From Bacteroidota bacterium (GTDB lineage: Bacteria; Bacteroidota; Ignavibacteria; UBA10030; UBA8401), in contig DATJPT010000008.1 in NCBI GenBank assembly GCA_035506275.1, forward strand, positions 1-64,000: a stretch of 64,000 bases of DNA. Direction: 5' to 3'. The first letter of the stretch is position 1; every line of letters starts with the position of its first letter. Position numbers and translations under genes: made by a program. Under the pieces are notes generated by a model. That model was given only the letters and a program-made list of their open reading frames with translations, was not told the origin of the DNA and searched no databases. Below are positions 24,619 to 32,511 of this stretch, one piece after another.

Positions 24619-26240
24619 TGCCGTTCCCGGTCGTTTCCTTTCCGTTGTTGTATGCCGAAACCCATTACCGGTTCAAATATTTTTTCAGCTACCTCAAGCA
24701 GTCCGAACCTGAAATCCTTGCGGATATTCCGCACCGCCTTGAACCGAGCTCCCCTCTCCCGATCCTCCTGCTCATCAAAGACAGCGATCGTTTTCCAATA
24801 ACATTAGACTCGGTGAAAATTGAGCTCCGCCAAAACGCCAGCATTGTTCACACGAGTGACCATGCACTCTATACCCGGATAACGGATAAGATCTGGTGGA
24901 AAGTTCTTGCTATTCCTTTTGATAACGAAATACGCGAAATATTCGGACATATCGATGTGGATGTGCACATTCGCTATACGATCGGCGGAGTTCAGTATTC
25001 GTCAAAAAACGACAATCACAAAACCTCTTCGAAAAAGAGTCTGCGCTTTTACCGGTCCGAACAGGCACTGCCTACTTTGGCGGGATGGATTCAGGGAGAC
25101 ACTCACACTCACTCGTCGTATACTGATGATCAAGTCGAATTTGGTGCACCGATTGGTGCATCTGTGGAGCTTTCCAAAGCGATGGGTCTAACCTATTTTT
25201 GCGTCACCGACCATTCGTACGACCTAGATGACCGTGTGGACAATTTTCTCATCAACGATCCCGAACTGCCAAAATGGAAACTGCAGCAAAAAGAAATAGA
25301 AGAAATAAATCTCGAGAATGAGCACTTTGCAGTCGTGCGCGGTGAGGAGGTTTCATGCTTTAATTCTGCCAACCGGAATGTTCATTTGCTGTTATGGGGA
25401 ACGAAGAAGTTTTTTGCCGGATCCGGAGACGGGGCAGAAAAGTGGTTCCGTACAAAAGCTGAACATACGATCCGCGACATTCTAGTCAAAAAAGAGAGAA
25501 GTGTCGTCGCCTATGCCGGTCACCCTACGGAGCCGGCTCCCTTTTTCCAGTGGCTGCTAATTAAGCGGGGCACGTGGGGCCTCGATGACATGGACCATGA
25601 TGGATTAGCCGGCGTTCAAGTGCTCAACGGTGAGATCAATCATGCATTTTTCAAGGGCATGGAATACTGGGTTACGCTTCTCCTTCGCGGAAAAAGAATT
25701 TTCATTGCAGCGGGAAACGACGCACATGGGAATTTCAACCGCTTCAAGCAGATCGGCATCCCCTTCTTCACCATTCGCGAACATGACCGCCAGCTCTTTG
25801 GAAAAATGAGGACAGCATTGCAAGTTCCATCGACCACAGAAGCGGCAATCCTTGAATCGCTCCAACTCGGGCACTCGGTCATCACCAGCGGGCCCTTGGT
25901 GATCTTTTCAGTCATCAATGAATCGAGTGAAAAAGCGGCGATCGGAGAACGCATTCGAGGGGCTCGCCTCAAGATTCACATTCAGGGCACGACGACGAAT
26001 GAGTTCGGGGCGTTTAGCGAACTCAGGATAATTGCCGGAACGATCGGGACTACCCAGGAGACTGTGAGAATCAAAAGGGAATTCTTAGGATCCTTTGCTA
26101 TCGATTCGACATATAACATTGAAATACTTCGTTCAAAGAGCTTATCGTATCTCCGCATAGAAGCCTGTACCTTCCAGGCTCACATTAATGGGGCATTCGG
26201 ATTTTGTTACACAAACCCAATATGGATTCAGCATTTATGA
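24615..26240 (+). CDS. PHP-domain (CehA/McbA-like) metallohydrolase
   Basis: 541 residues, overlapping the previous gene by 4 bases (ATGA). About 155 residues of unassigned N-terminal beta-rich sequence precede a PHP core: GDTHTHSSYTDDQ (metal HxH), FCVTDHSYD, YAGHPTEPAPF and AAGNDAHGNFNR. The family includes phosphoesterases and CehA/McbA-type hydrolases. No clear signal peptide. Its place at the end of a glycan cluster suggests hydrolysis of a phosphorylated glycan or lipid intermediate, which is inference. Confidence 0.88.
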   Translation: MMPFPVVSFPLLYAETHYRFKYFFSYLKQSEPEILADIPHRLEPSSPLPILLLIKDSDRFPITLDSVKIELRQNASIVHTSDHALYTRITDKIWWKVLAIPFDNEIREIFGHIDVDVHIRYTIGGVQYSSKNDNHKTSSKKSLRFYRSEQALPTLAGWIQGDTHTHSSYTDDQVEFGAPIGASVELSKAMGLTYFCVTDHSYDLDDRVDNFLINDPELPKWKLQQKEIEEINLENEHFAVVRGEEVSCFNSANRNVHLLLWGTKKFFAGSGDGAEKWFRTKAEHTIRDILVKKERSVVAYAGHPTEPAPFFQWLLIKRGTWGLDDMDHDGLAGVQVLNGEINHAFFKGMEYWVTLLLRGKRIFIAAGNDAHGNFNRFKQIGIPFFTIREHDRQLFGKMRTALQVPSTTEAAILESLQLGHSVITSGPLVIFSVINESSEKAAIGERIRGARLKIHIQGTTTNEFGAFSELRIIAGTIGTTQETVRIKREFLGSFAIDSTYNIEILRSKSLSYLRIEACTFQAHINGAFGFCYTNPIWIQHL

Positions 26241-27112
26241 ACAAAAAGAAACTCTTAGTAATATTTTTTGCGGTTGTATCTCTTCCTTATTTGACACTGT
26301 TCTCAGCGGAAAAAAGGGACAGCTCTTCCGCAAATCAACTTACGTTTGTGTCGTCCGGCCTCCTCTTCAAACCTCTTGTAGCCAACACCTACGAGCCCCG
26401 AGACGGCATGCTCGCTGAGGCCGGAAAAAACAGGCTCAGGCTCGACATCGGCAACTCAGTTGACCTGCTTCAATACCGGTTTGCAAATGACAGTTCTCTG
26501 CTCACAATGGGTTCCGATTTCTTTACATATACCTTGCTCCGCGGAGAGCAGCATTTTCACTTTCCGGTCGACGCCTCGGATTATTTTTTTGGAGTCAATT
26601 TCAACTATAAAAAGGACCTTGATGGAGGGATATTCTCATCCCGTCTTCGCATCAGCCATATCAGCTCTCATTTTGTGGACGGCCATTATGACAATACTGT
26701 TGGAGCGTGGAAGGATTCGCGTCCGCCAGTTGTGTACAGCAGAGAATTTCTCGACGGTGTAGCGGCATTTGAGCCGGCATCGATGAACAACAACGTTCGT
26801 GTGTATGCAGGATTAACGTATCTTTTCCATGTTGATCCTAAAAACCTAGCTCGGTTTATCGCCGAAGGGGGTGCGGAATACCATAATTCCTTGTGGAGCA
26901 GTGTGAATCTCTACGCGGCATACCAGGCAACGCTTCTAAAGATCCTGGAAACCTCGGTCCGGCACAATGTTCAGATCGGGGGAAAATTCGGCCAGTGGGA
27001 TGGAAGGGGGTTGAACCTGTATGCGAGTTACTTTTCCGGCTACAGCATCCATGGAGAGTATTACAACGTCAAAGACAATTATTTTGCTCTCGGATTCCTG
27101 ATCGAATTTTGA
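26237..27112 (+). CDS. DUF1207-like outer-membrane/periplasmic protein
   Basis: About 291 residues from ATG at 26237, which overlaps the preceding stop. MNKKKLLVIFFAVVSLPYLTLFSAE is a signal peptide. Strand-rich sequence with FKPLVANTYEPRDGM and RLDIGNSVDLLQY near the N-terminus and a C-terminal aromatic residue (GFLIEF) suggest an outer-membrane barrel of the DUF1207 type. It closes the plus-strand glycan cluster, before the terminator at 27120-27140. Confidence 0.8.
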   Translation: MNKKKLLVIFFAVVSLPYLTLFSAEKRDSSSANQLTFVSSGLLFKPLVANTYEPRDGMLAEAGKNRLRLDIGNSVDLLQYRFANDSSLLTMGSDFFTYTLLRGEQHFHFPVDASDYFFGVNFNYKKDLDGGIFSSRLRISHISSHFVDGHYDNTVGAWKDSRPPVVYSREFLDGVAAFEPASMNNNVRVYAGLTYLFHVDPKNLARFIAEGGAEYHNSLWSSVNLYAAYQATLLKILETSVRHNVQIGGKFGQWDGRGLNLYASYFSGYSIHGEYYNVKDNYFALGFLIEF

Positions 27113-27119
27113 AAAAAAA

Positions 27120-27140
27120 ATCCCGTCGCCAGGACGGGAT
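27120..27140 (-). terminator. Rho-independent terminator
   Basis: ATCCCGTC (27120-27127) pairs with GACGGGAT (27133-27140) around a 5-base loop. Read on the minus strand the stem is followed by nine T residues, so it strongly ends the transcript of the regulator gene at 27163. It can also act weakly for the plus-strand cluster. Confidence 0.88.
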
Positions 27141-27162
27141 TTGCAGGGTCAACATACCCTTT

Positions 27163-28176
27163 TCAGACTCTTTGGTGGGAACTTGCTATCCCTAGTCTTC
27201 GAAGTTTGTACCGCAGCGTTTGCTCCGTCATCCCGAGAAATTGGGCTGCTTTCGATTGGTTGAGTGAGAAGCGATCCAGGGCCCTCTCAATAATTCCCTT
27301 CTCGATTGTGTCCAGCGACCGGTCCAGGACAAATTCCTGACCCGCAATAATATTGTTGATCATCTTCACTACCTCGGTCTTCTCATCCACCAGCTCAGGA
27401 GGCAGCGTAAATCTGCCGCCTTGGGAGAACAGGACCGATTTATCGACAACCGCTTTTAACTCACGGATATTTTCCCTCCAGGTTTGCCGCACGAGGACGT
27501 CGATAGCGTTGATGTCGATAACGATATCGCCCAAGCCGAGCTCTTTGCTGATTTCCCCGATGAAGTACTTAACGAGCAGCGGTATATCCTCAGCGCGCTC
27601 TCGGAGAGGCGTCACATAAATTATTTCAAACTCGGCAAGCTTCTCGTACAATTCCGGGATAATTTTTCTTCGCTCGAATAAATTTTTGAGTCCATCTTTA
27701 AGAGTGATGATCAGACGGATATCGACTGCTGCTGATTTCATGCCGCCGATGCGCCGAGTTTTCCGCTCGTTCAAGAGCGTCATGATCTTCATTTGATTGC
27801 GGAACGACGCTTCTTCAAGCTCCTCGATAAGAACCGTGCCGCCATTGGCAATTTCAAAGATACCCCTCTTCGAGGTGTACGGCAATCGTTCTGCACCTCT
27901 TTCAAATCCGAAGAGAACGGCCTCCATTTCTTTATCGTCGATAACCGAAAGATTCACTGAGACAAATGGCTGCTCGTCATTACCATCCGTATTCTGGTAA
28001 TGAATATTCTTGGCAATCGCCCCCTTCCCCACGCCGCCTTCACCGACGATGATAATATCATTCCGTGTTCGAGCGAGCTTTGCGATAAGCTTGCGAACAT
28101 TCTCAACAGCTTTGCTCTTGCCGATAATAGGATAATGATTTGATACCGGTGTTTCGGGCATAGTGAGACTCTTCAT
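27163..28176 (-). CDS. NtrC-type AAA+/Fis transcription regulator lacking GAFTGA
   Basis: 337 residues, no receiver domain. An AAA+ domain with Walker A GEGGVGKG (about 43-50), an acidic Walker B region (GGTVLIEELEEA) and sensor regions is followed by a Fis-type helix-turn-helix (ALDRFSLNQSKAAQFLGM). Where sigma-54 activators carry GAFTGA, this protein reads GAERLP within FERGAERLPYTSKRG. Contact with sigma-54 is therefore doubtful, and it may act on sigma-70 promoters, as TyrR-like proteins do. It follows the membrane-protein gene at 28244 and may respond to it. Confidence 0.88.
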   Translation of the reverse strand: MKSLTMPETPVSNHYPIIGKSKAVENVRKLIAKLARTRNDIIIVGEGGVGKGAIAKNIHYQNTDGNDEQPFVSVNLSVIDDKEMEAVLFGFERGAERLPYTSKRGIFEIANGGTVLIEELEEASFRNQMKIMTLLNERKTRRIGGMKSAAVDIRLIITLKDGLKNLFERRKIIPELYEKLAEFEIIYVTPLRERAEDIPLLVKYFIGEISKELGLGDIVIDINAIDVLVRQTWRENIRELKAVVDKSVLFSQGGRFTLPPELVDEKTEVVKMINNIIAGQEFVLDRSLDTIEKGIIERALDRFSLNQSKAAQFLGMTEQTLRYKLRRLGIASSHQRV

Positions 28177-28194
28177 AGGATCTTGTTTCCCCCG

Positions 28195-28377
28195 CTATCG
28201 CAGTCGAAAAAAATTCAACAGCTGCACAATAAAAACACTTGCTTTAGTTTTTGGCTCGTTGTGAAAAAAATACTCCCTTAACCGCTTTCGGGTTAAAAAA
28301 ATAATGTAGAATAAAATTATCAAGCCAATCACGCCAACGAGTAATATGTTGAGCGCTATGAACCAATTCATTCTCAT
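28195..28377 (-). CDS. Candidate small membrane protein overlapping the sensor gene
   Basis: A 60-residue frame: one strong membrane helix (IALNILLVGVIGLIILFYII) and a basic tail. GGAGAG sits just before the ATG at 28377. It overlaps the 3' end of the gene at 28244-29383 in another frame by 134 bases. The longer protein's own C-terminus looks genuine (RWRDWLDNFILHYFF), so this may be a shadow or a true overlapping gene. Confidence 0.3.
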   Translation of the reverse strand: MRMNWFIALNILLVGVIGLIILFYIIFLTRKRLREYFFHNEPKTKASVFIVQLLNFFRLR

Positions 28378-29383
28378 AAAACTCTCCAGCTACCGAAGTC
28401 ACAAAACGCAATCGCAGCGCAAAGAACATTGCAATCAACAACAGAATAAATATAGTAACATATTGGCCAATAACAAAGAGCTGAATAAACTCTTCCCATT
28501 CTATTGCGTGAATGTAGCTCCAAGCATGGAAAATTTCCATGGAACAATAAAGGATCAAAAGGAACATGATTTTGTCGACGTATGCTCCTTGAGGAGGGTC
28601 TTTACGGTACTGGTAGCCGAAGAACAAAATGATAAAGAAGCAGGCGACGACGTTCATCTTGATGACGTACAAGTTAATCGGCTTATACAACAGGATGAGG
28701 TAGTTCTCGCCGTCGAGATATGGCAATATTTCCCTTATTCGCAAAATATTATTTTCAGGAAACAACTTGCCTACGGATTGGTTGTCACGCCACGCTGGAA
28801 GCGTGATTGTCGCTGCAATCTCTTCTGCGCTGGGTGCTTTTCCAGTCTTTTTTTCAAGCAGGGAAAATGCATGGTCCACAACACGGAAGTCCTGGATATC
28901 CGCAGTCGAATAACTGAATTTAGGGTTGACGATAATGTCACCAAAATACATGACGAAAAAAACGCCAACAATGGCGAATGCCGCCAGATATTTAAGGCGC
29001 ACACCGAGTTCGCGGAAGAGCGAGTCTAATACGAGGTAGACAACCGCGAATGCTAGCATAAGATAATTGGCCCCTTTAATCCATTGGACGAGAACAAATG
29101 GAGCGTACTGATCTATTCGGGAAAGAATCGGGGCGAGCAAATTCACCGTTAATGAAAAAAATCCTAGGAAGAAGAAAAGGGCAAAGTTCACAAAAAGAAA
29201 TTTGTTTTTCTTGTTCGGCTCGTGAAAAATAAGAAACACCGATATAATTCCAATGAGGAGCGTAGCAGATGTCATTATTAAAGTTGCGTATCCCAACTGC
29301 GGCGCTGAACGGACCAGTGACGACAACCCGATTAAACTGGAGCCCGCGCCCCACAGCCACAATATTTTTGAGCTTTTTCTCAT
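28244..29383 (-). CDS. Multi-pass membrane protein, possible sensor
   Basis: 379 residues with about eight membrane helices. Between helices five and six lies an extracytoplasmic segment of some 90 residues, and after helix eight a cytoplasmic tail (RWRDWLDNFILHYFFNP). No kinase or other catalytic domain is present. It is transcribed with the downstream AAA+/Fis regulator. Its promoter at 29390-29418 would give a leaderless message. A role in sensing for that regulator is inferred from position only. Confidence 0.75.
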   Translation of the reverse strand: MRKSSKILWLWGAGSSLIGLSSLVRSAPQLGYATLIMTSATLLIGIISVFLIFHEPNKKNKFLFVNFALFFFLGFFSLTVNLLAPILSRIDQYAPFVLVQWIKGANYLMLAFAVVYLVLDSLFRELGVRLKYLAAFAIVGVFFVMYFGDIIVNPKFSYSTADIQDFRVVDHAFSLLEKKTGKAPSAEEIAATITLPAWRDNQSVGKLFPENNILRIREILPYLDGENYLILLYKPINLYVIKMNVVACFFIILFFGYQYRKDPPQGAYVDKIMFLLILYCSMEIFHAWSYIHAIEWEEFIQLFVIGQYVTIFILLLIAMFFALRLRFVTSVAGEFYENELVHSAQHITRWRDWLDNFILHYFFNPKAVKGVFFSQRAKN

Positions 29384-29389
29384 GGTTCA

Positions 29390-29418
29390 ATATTAAGTCT
29401 TTTTTCTTTCTTTGTCAA
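29390..29418 (-). promoter_or_regulatory. Sigma-70-type promoter, leaderless
   Basis: On the minus strand TTGACA (29418-29413), a 17-base spacer and TAATAT (29395-29390). The start codon is at 29383, so transcription should begin at or within a base or two of the ATG. Confidence 0.8.
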
Positions 29419-29497
29419 GAAATTTGTCAGCTATTCAAAAGCAGTGAACCCGAAAAGGCGCATTTTTCCGCTAAAATCGAGGAATTTTACTTTCTGC

Positions 29498-29526
29498 TTG
29501 ACAAACCTTCTTAATTTCGTTATTTT
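29498..29526 (+). promoter_or_regulatory. Sigma-70-type promoter of the repeat-protein gene
   Basis: TTGACA (29498-29503), a 17-base spacer and TATTTT (29521-29526). The predicted start near 29533 leaves a leader of about 200 bases before the gene at 29732. Confidence 0.6.
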
Positions 29527-29532
29527 TTTGCG

Positions 29533-29731
29533 AATAAGTAGGTGACATGGATCACTCACTTCCTTGAAAAAGATTTCTCGACAGTATTACATCCGTACTG
29601 TTACCTAGTAACTTCAATGTAGGTGGAGCACGTAATGGTTAAGTATTTTTTGAGGATTCCGAAATTATATTCCTAAGCTTATTAATAATAAACCTACCCA
29701 ACACACTTACACACTCAAAGGAGTAATAAAA
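29533..29731 (+). promoter_or_regulatory. Long structured leader of the repeat-protein gene
   Basis: The leader contains a perfect dyad ACAGTA/TACTGT (29581-29586 and 29596-29601), followed at once by ACCTA/TAGGT (29603-29607 and about 29619-29623). It ends with the ribosome site AAAGGAG (29717-29723). I recognise no known riboswitch. The dyads could be operator sites or RNA stems. Confidence 0.4.
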
Positions 29732-30166
29732 ATGCAAAATAGGGTTAATGCAAAGAAAGCACGCGCTGTCGTAGTGACTATCGCGCTGATAGTAGCGACA
29801 AATTTTGCAATTTCGCGAGCAGAATCGATCTTGGTCAGCAACACTCTAGCTGCTGGTAATGAATGCATAGCGCCTGATGCTGCAGGCTTGCAGCAATCGA
29901 CGTCAAATGCAAGTTTCGCCGCCGATGCCGTCATATTCCAACCAGCTCCGCGACCAAGCAAGACTTTTGCTGCGGATGCGGTCATATTCCAACCAGCTCC
30001 GCGACCAAGCAAGACTTTTGCTGCGGATGCGGTCATATTCCAACCAGCTCCGCGACCAAGCAAGACTTTTGCTGCGGATGCGGTCATATTTCAACCAGCT
30101 CCGCGACCAAGCAAGACTTTTGCTGCGGATGCGGTCATATTTCAACCAGCTCCGCGGCCATCCTGA
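29732..30166 (+). CDS. Secreted protein of five 17-residue tandem repeats
   Basis: 144 residues. A signal peptide (about 1-30, ending AISRA) and a 31-residue linker with one cysteine (C45) lead into FAADAVIFQPAPRPSKT, repeated at 62-78, 79-95, 96-112, 113-129 and 130-144 (the last copy stops after PRPS). An AAAGGAG ribosome site supports the start. The repeats carry alternating Ala/Asp, a hydrophobic VIFQ and Pro/Arg-rich PAPRPSK. No known family. Possibilities are a precursor cut into identical short peptides or an extended surface protein. Neighbours are a membrane protein and regulator pair on the other strand. Confidence 0.75.
   Translation: MQNRVNAKKARAVVVTIALIVATNFAISRAESILVSNTLAAGNECIAPDAAGLQQSTSNASFAADAVIFQPAPRPSKTFAADAVIFQPAPRPSKTFAADAVIFQPAPRPSKTFAADAVIFQPAPRPSKTFAADAVIFQPAPRPS
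29915..30163 (+). repeat. 51-bp tandem repeat array within the secreted-protein gene
   Basis: Five 51-bp units, the last truncated. Units 2-5 are almost identical; the last two differ by a C-to-T change in the VIF codons. Unit 1 is more diverged. Such near-identity implies recent slippage, so copy number may vary between strains. The unit is a multiple of three and keeps all three forward frames open. Confidence 0.92.
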
Positions 30167-30564
30167 TCTCTGGCAAAAAAATAGACGATCAGTGGTATTG
30201 TTGTCCAAGTATTAGAGTACGGTTGCAGATGCTTACCCAATGCACTGCGGTTGGTCTCTAGGCTATGATTATTCTTTGTGTGTTTGCGTTGGAGTAATTT
30301 ACGCGCGCTCTCCAATCGAGTATTTTTCGGGTCTTAACTTAATAAGAACCGCTTTGAAGCCTGCCTCGTGGGCTCACTCACCAATTCGAATTATCGCCAT
30401 ATGCCCTTCGAATTTTTAGAAGGGCATATGGCAGTCGCAGTATTACTCGGCATTCTTTCCTTGTTCCTTAATTCCCTCCTATTCCTTTTCATGGAAAAAT
30501 AAGCTACCTTTCTTATGCAACGGCCCTTTAGGCTACGCCGGCAAGAAACCACTTCGATTTCCCC
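30167..30564. other. Noncoding 398 bases with a 14-bp perfect hairpin
   Basis: No gene is supported here. The main feature is the dyad GCCATATGCCCTTC (30396-30409) and its exact complement (30419-30432) around a 9-base loop. It has no T-tract, so it is not a classical terminator, although it would form a very stable RNA end for the repeat-protein transcript. The rest, up to the GTG of the M50 protease, shows nothing I can name. Confidence 0.6.
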
Positions 30565-31503
30565 GTGAAATTCTCAAAAATTATCATCCATTTGGTTCTT
30601 TTTGTTGTCTGTTTTTTTACGATCACCGTCGCCGGAGTCCAGTGGCTGAACCGCGACCCGTTCGACTTAGCAAACTTTTCTAGCGGGATCCCCTATTCAC
30701 TCTGCATTCTCTTTATTCTCGCCTGCCATGAGTTCGGCCACTACTTTGCAGCCCGAATTCACGGGGTCGACGCAACACTCCCATATTTTATCCCTTTCCC
30801 AACTCTTCCGAGCGTCGTCAATTTCGGAACTCTCGGTGCGGTCATCAGAACAAGATCAGCCGTACCATCGAAAAAAATCATGTTCGACATCGGCGTTGCC
30901 GGACCTATAGCGGGATTCATGGCAACGCTCATCGTATTGTCATATGGATTCCTTGCACTCCCTGGAAAAGAATTTATCCTCTCAATCCATCCCCAATATT
31001 TCTCTCAGGTTCAACCCGAGGGGGGCGTCGACTTGACCTTCGGCAGTCCCCTGCTCTATCAATTGCTATCATTCGTATTTACGAATCCTACGAGACAATT
31101 CGTTCCGCCTATGACCGAAATGTATCATTATCCGTATCTTTGTGCCGGCTGGTTCGGTCTGTTTGTGACTGCGATGAATTTGCTCCCCGTCGGCCAACTA
31201 GACGGCGGACATGCGGCATACACAATGTTTGGAACAAAGCATAAGGTCATTGCGCGCGCAGCCTTCGTCGTCATTGTCGTCATCGGTCTCCTTGGACTCC
31301 TTCCGGTCATCAATGTCCATGTATCATTTGGTTGGATAGGCTGGCTCTTCTGGGCACTCATCCTTCTGCTTGTGGTTAAGCTTGATCATCCTCCGGTGCT
31401 TGATGAAACTCCGCTGGATCCAACCAGAAGAAATATTGGTTGGATCACTTTCGGCATTCTTTGCCTTTCATTTGTTCCGACCCCGTTCACGATCTCCCTG
31501 TAA
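30565..31503 (+). CDS. Site-2-type (M50) membrane metalloprotease
   Basis: 312 residues, GTG start. The zinc motif HEFGH (H55, E56, H59) lies in a membrane helix, and LLPVGQLDGGH in a later helix supplies the third metal ligand. About seven hydrophobic segments, no PDZ domain. The layout is that of the sterol-sensitive/EGY1-like M50 group, which cleave within membranes. The substrate is unknown. It could process membrane proteins of the neighbouring loci, which is only inferred from position. Confidence 0.92.
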   Translation: MKFSKIIIHLVLFVVCFFTITVAGVQWLNRDPFDLANFSSGIPYSLCILFILACHEFGHYFAARIHGVDATLPYFIPFPTLPSVVNFGTLGAVIRTRSAVPSKKIMFDIGVAGPIAGFMATLIVLSYGFLALPGKEFILSIHPQYFSQVQPEGGVDLTFGSPLLYQLLSFVFTNPTRQFVPPMTEMYHYPYLCAGWFGLFVTAMNLLPVGQLDGGHAAYTMFGTKHKVIARAAFVVIVVIGLLGLLPVINVHVSFGWIGWLFWALILLLVVKLDHPPVLDETPLDPTRRNIGWITFGILCLSFVPTPFTISL

Positions 31504-31567
31504 ATACACAATTGACATTGATGCCAACTTTTGGTACACTTCTACTAGAGCTTAATATACTCGCACT

Positions 31568-31680
31568 CTCTTATTGATTAGATTGATACTCTTTTATTGT
31601 GTTGTAATGTCTGAAGATTAATCAATAAATAAGAGACTGCGTACGATAACCGAGTGGCTGACGCAGTCCTCGGTTTTTTT
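31568..31680 (+). promoter_or_regulatory. Structured leader with alternative stems and T-tract
   Basis: Stem P1 pairs 31568-31580 with 31619-31635 (a 4-base bulge). GACTGCGT (31635-31642) pairs with ACGCAGTC (31661-31668). AACCGAG (31648-31654) pairs with CTCGGTT (31669-31675), followed by a T7 tract. The last two stems interlock (order A-B-A'-B'), so they form either a compact pseudoknot or mutually exclusive antiterminator and terminator hairpins. The lipoprotein start codon lies only seven bases after the T-tract. This is the layout of an attenuator or small riboswitch. I cannot match it to a known class. Confidence 0.6.
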
Positions 31681-31686
31681 GTGACC

Positions 31687-32511
31687 ATGAAAATGAAGAG
31701 ATACTTTTGCGTTTTCCTTGTGTCCTTGGCAGCCGGATGCAAGCTTCCCGACAAGGGATTGATCGATTCGGAGACTCCGCCGTTCCTCAGTCAGGCGAGC
31801 GCATCCCCAAGCCTTATCGATGTGACAAATATCGCAAGCCAACCCACCGACCCTGTCGATACAACAATCCTCTTCTCGGCCGTTGTTAACGATGCAGGGT
31901 CATCGACCGTAGTAACATTTACTTTGCTGGACCCTTCAGCAAATGTTCTCGTATCGGGAAATTTGAACAGCAACGGCAGCGGTAAGTTCTCGTCCACTAT
32001 TCACTTCCATATCCTCAAAGAGGATGTCGGAATTTATACTGTTCAACTTCAAGCTGTAAATGATCCCGAAGCTCAAAGCAACATTGTCGCTCAGACCATC
32101 ATCGTAAAAAACACTAATCATGCACCCGTCGTATCCAACCTGGCGATGCCCGATACTGTCGCTCTCCCCACGCCAGGTGATACAGCGTTCGTAAAGGTCA
32201 CTATCGCGGCAGCAGATTCCGACGGACAAACAGATATTGTCTCGGTTACGTTAACTTCTCAAAAGCCGAACGGAAGTTCTGCCGGCGTGTTTTATCTTTA
32301 TGATGACGGAAGTCAGAACGTCAATACTCAATTTGGTGCTCCCTTTACAAGCGGAGATGCAGTCGCAAACGACGGCATTTATACAATTGTCATTCCCCTA
32401 ACAACGGTCTCCGATCCGCTTCCGACATACCGTATTTTCTCGTTCAAGGCAACTGACCGAACCGGCGCTTTCTCCAACGTTATTTCAAGGCAAATTACAA
32501 TCATCAGATGA
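31687..32511 (+). CDS. Lipoprotein with Ig-like domains
   Basis: About 274 residues from ATG at 31687; a frame from 31654 is rejected because it starts inside the terminator-like stem. A signal peptide ends in the lipobox LAAGC (C17 or so), so the mature protein is lipid-anchored. Two Ig-like beta-sandwich domains follow, the second with ADSDGQTDIVSVTLTSQ and DDGSQ..GDAVANDGIYT, of the choice-of-anchor/PKD-like type. It overlaps the propeller gene by 4 bases and probably acts with it at the cell surface. Confidence 0.82.
   Translation: MKMKRYFCVFLVSLAAGCKLPDKGLIDSETPPFLSQASASPSLIDVTNIASQPTDPVDTTILFSAVVNDAGSSTVVTFTLLDPSANVLVSGNLNSNGSGKFSSTIHFHILKEDVGIYTVQLQAVNDPEAQSNIVAQTIIVKNTNHAPVVSNLAMPDTVALPTPGDTAFVKVTIAAADSDGQTDIVSVTLTSQKPNGSSAGVFYLYDDGSQNVNTQFGAPFTSGDAVANDGIYTIVIPLTTVSDPLPTYRIFSFKATDRTGAFSNVISRQITIIR

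Noticed and set aside
29915-30163. CRISPR or noncoding satellite
   Set aside because: Units are contiguous, 51 bp, in frame with a signal-peptide gene that has a good ribosome site.
29877-30215. Alternative forward and reverse frames across the 51-bp repeats
   Set aside because: They stay open only because the unit length is a multiple of three; no signal peptide or ribosome site.
31640-31680. tRNA-Ser/Leu-like stretch (CCGAGTGGCTGA)
   Set aside because: No acceptor stem, anticodon arm or T-loop can be formed around it; the interlocking stems explain the sequence better.
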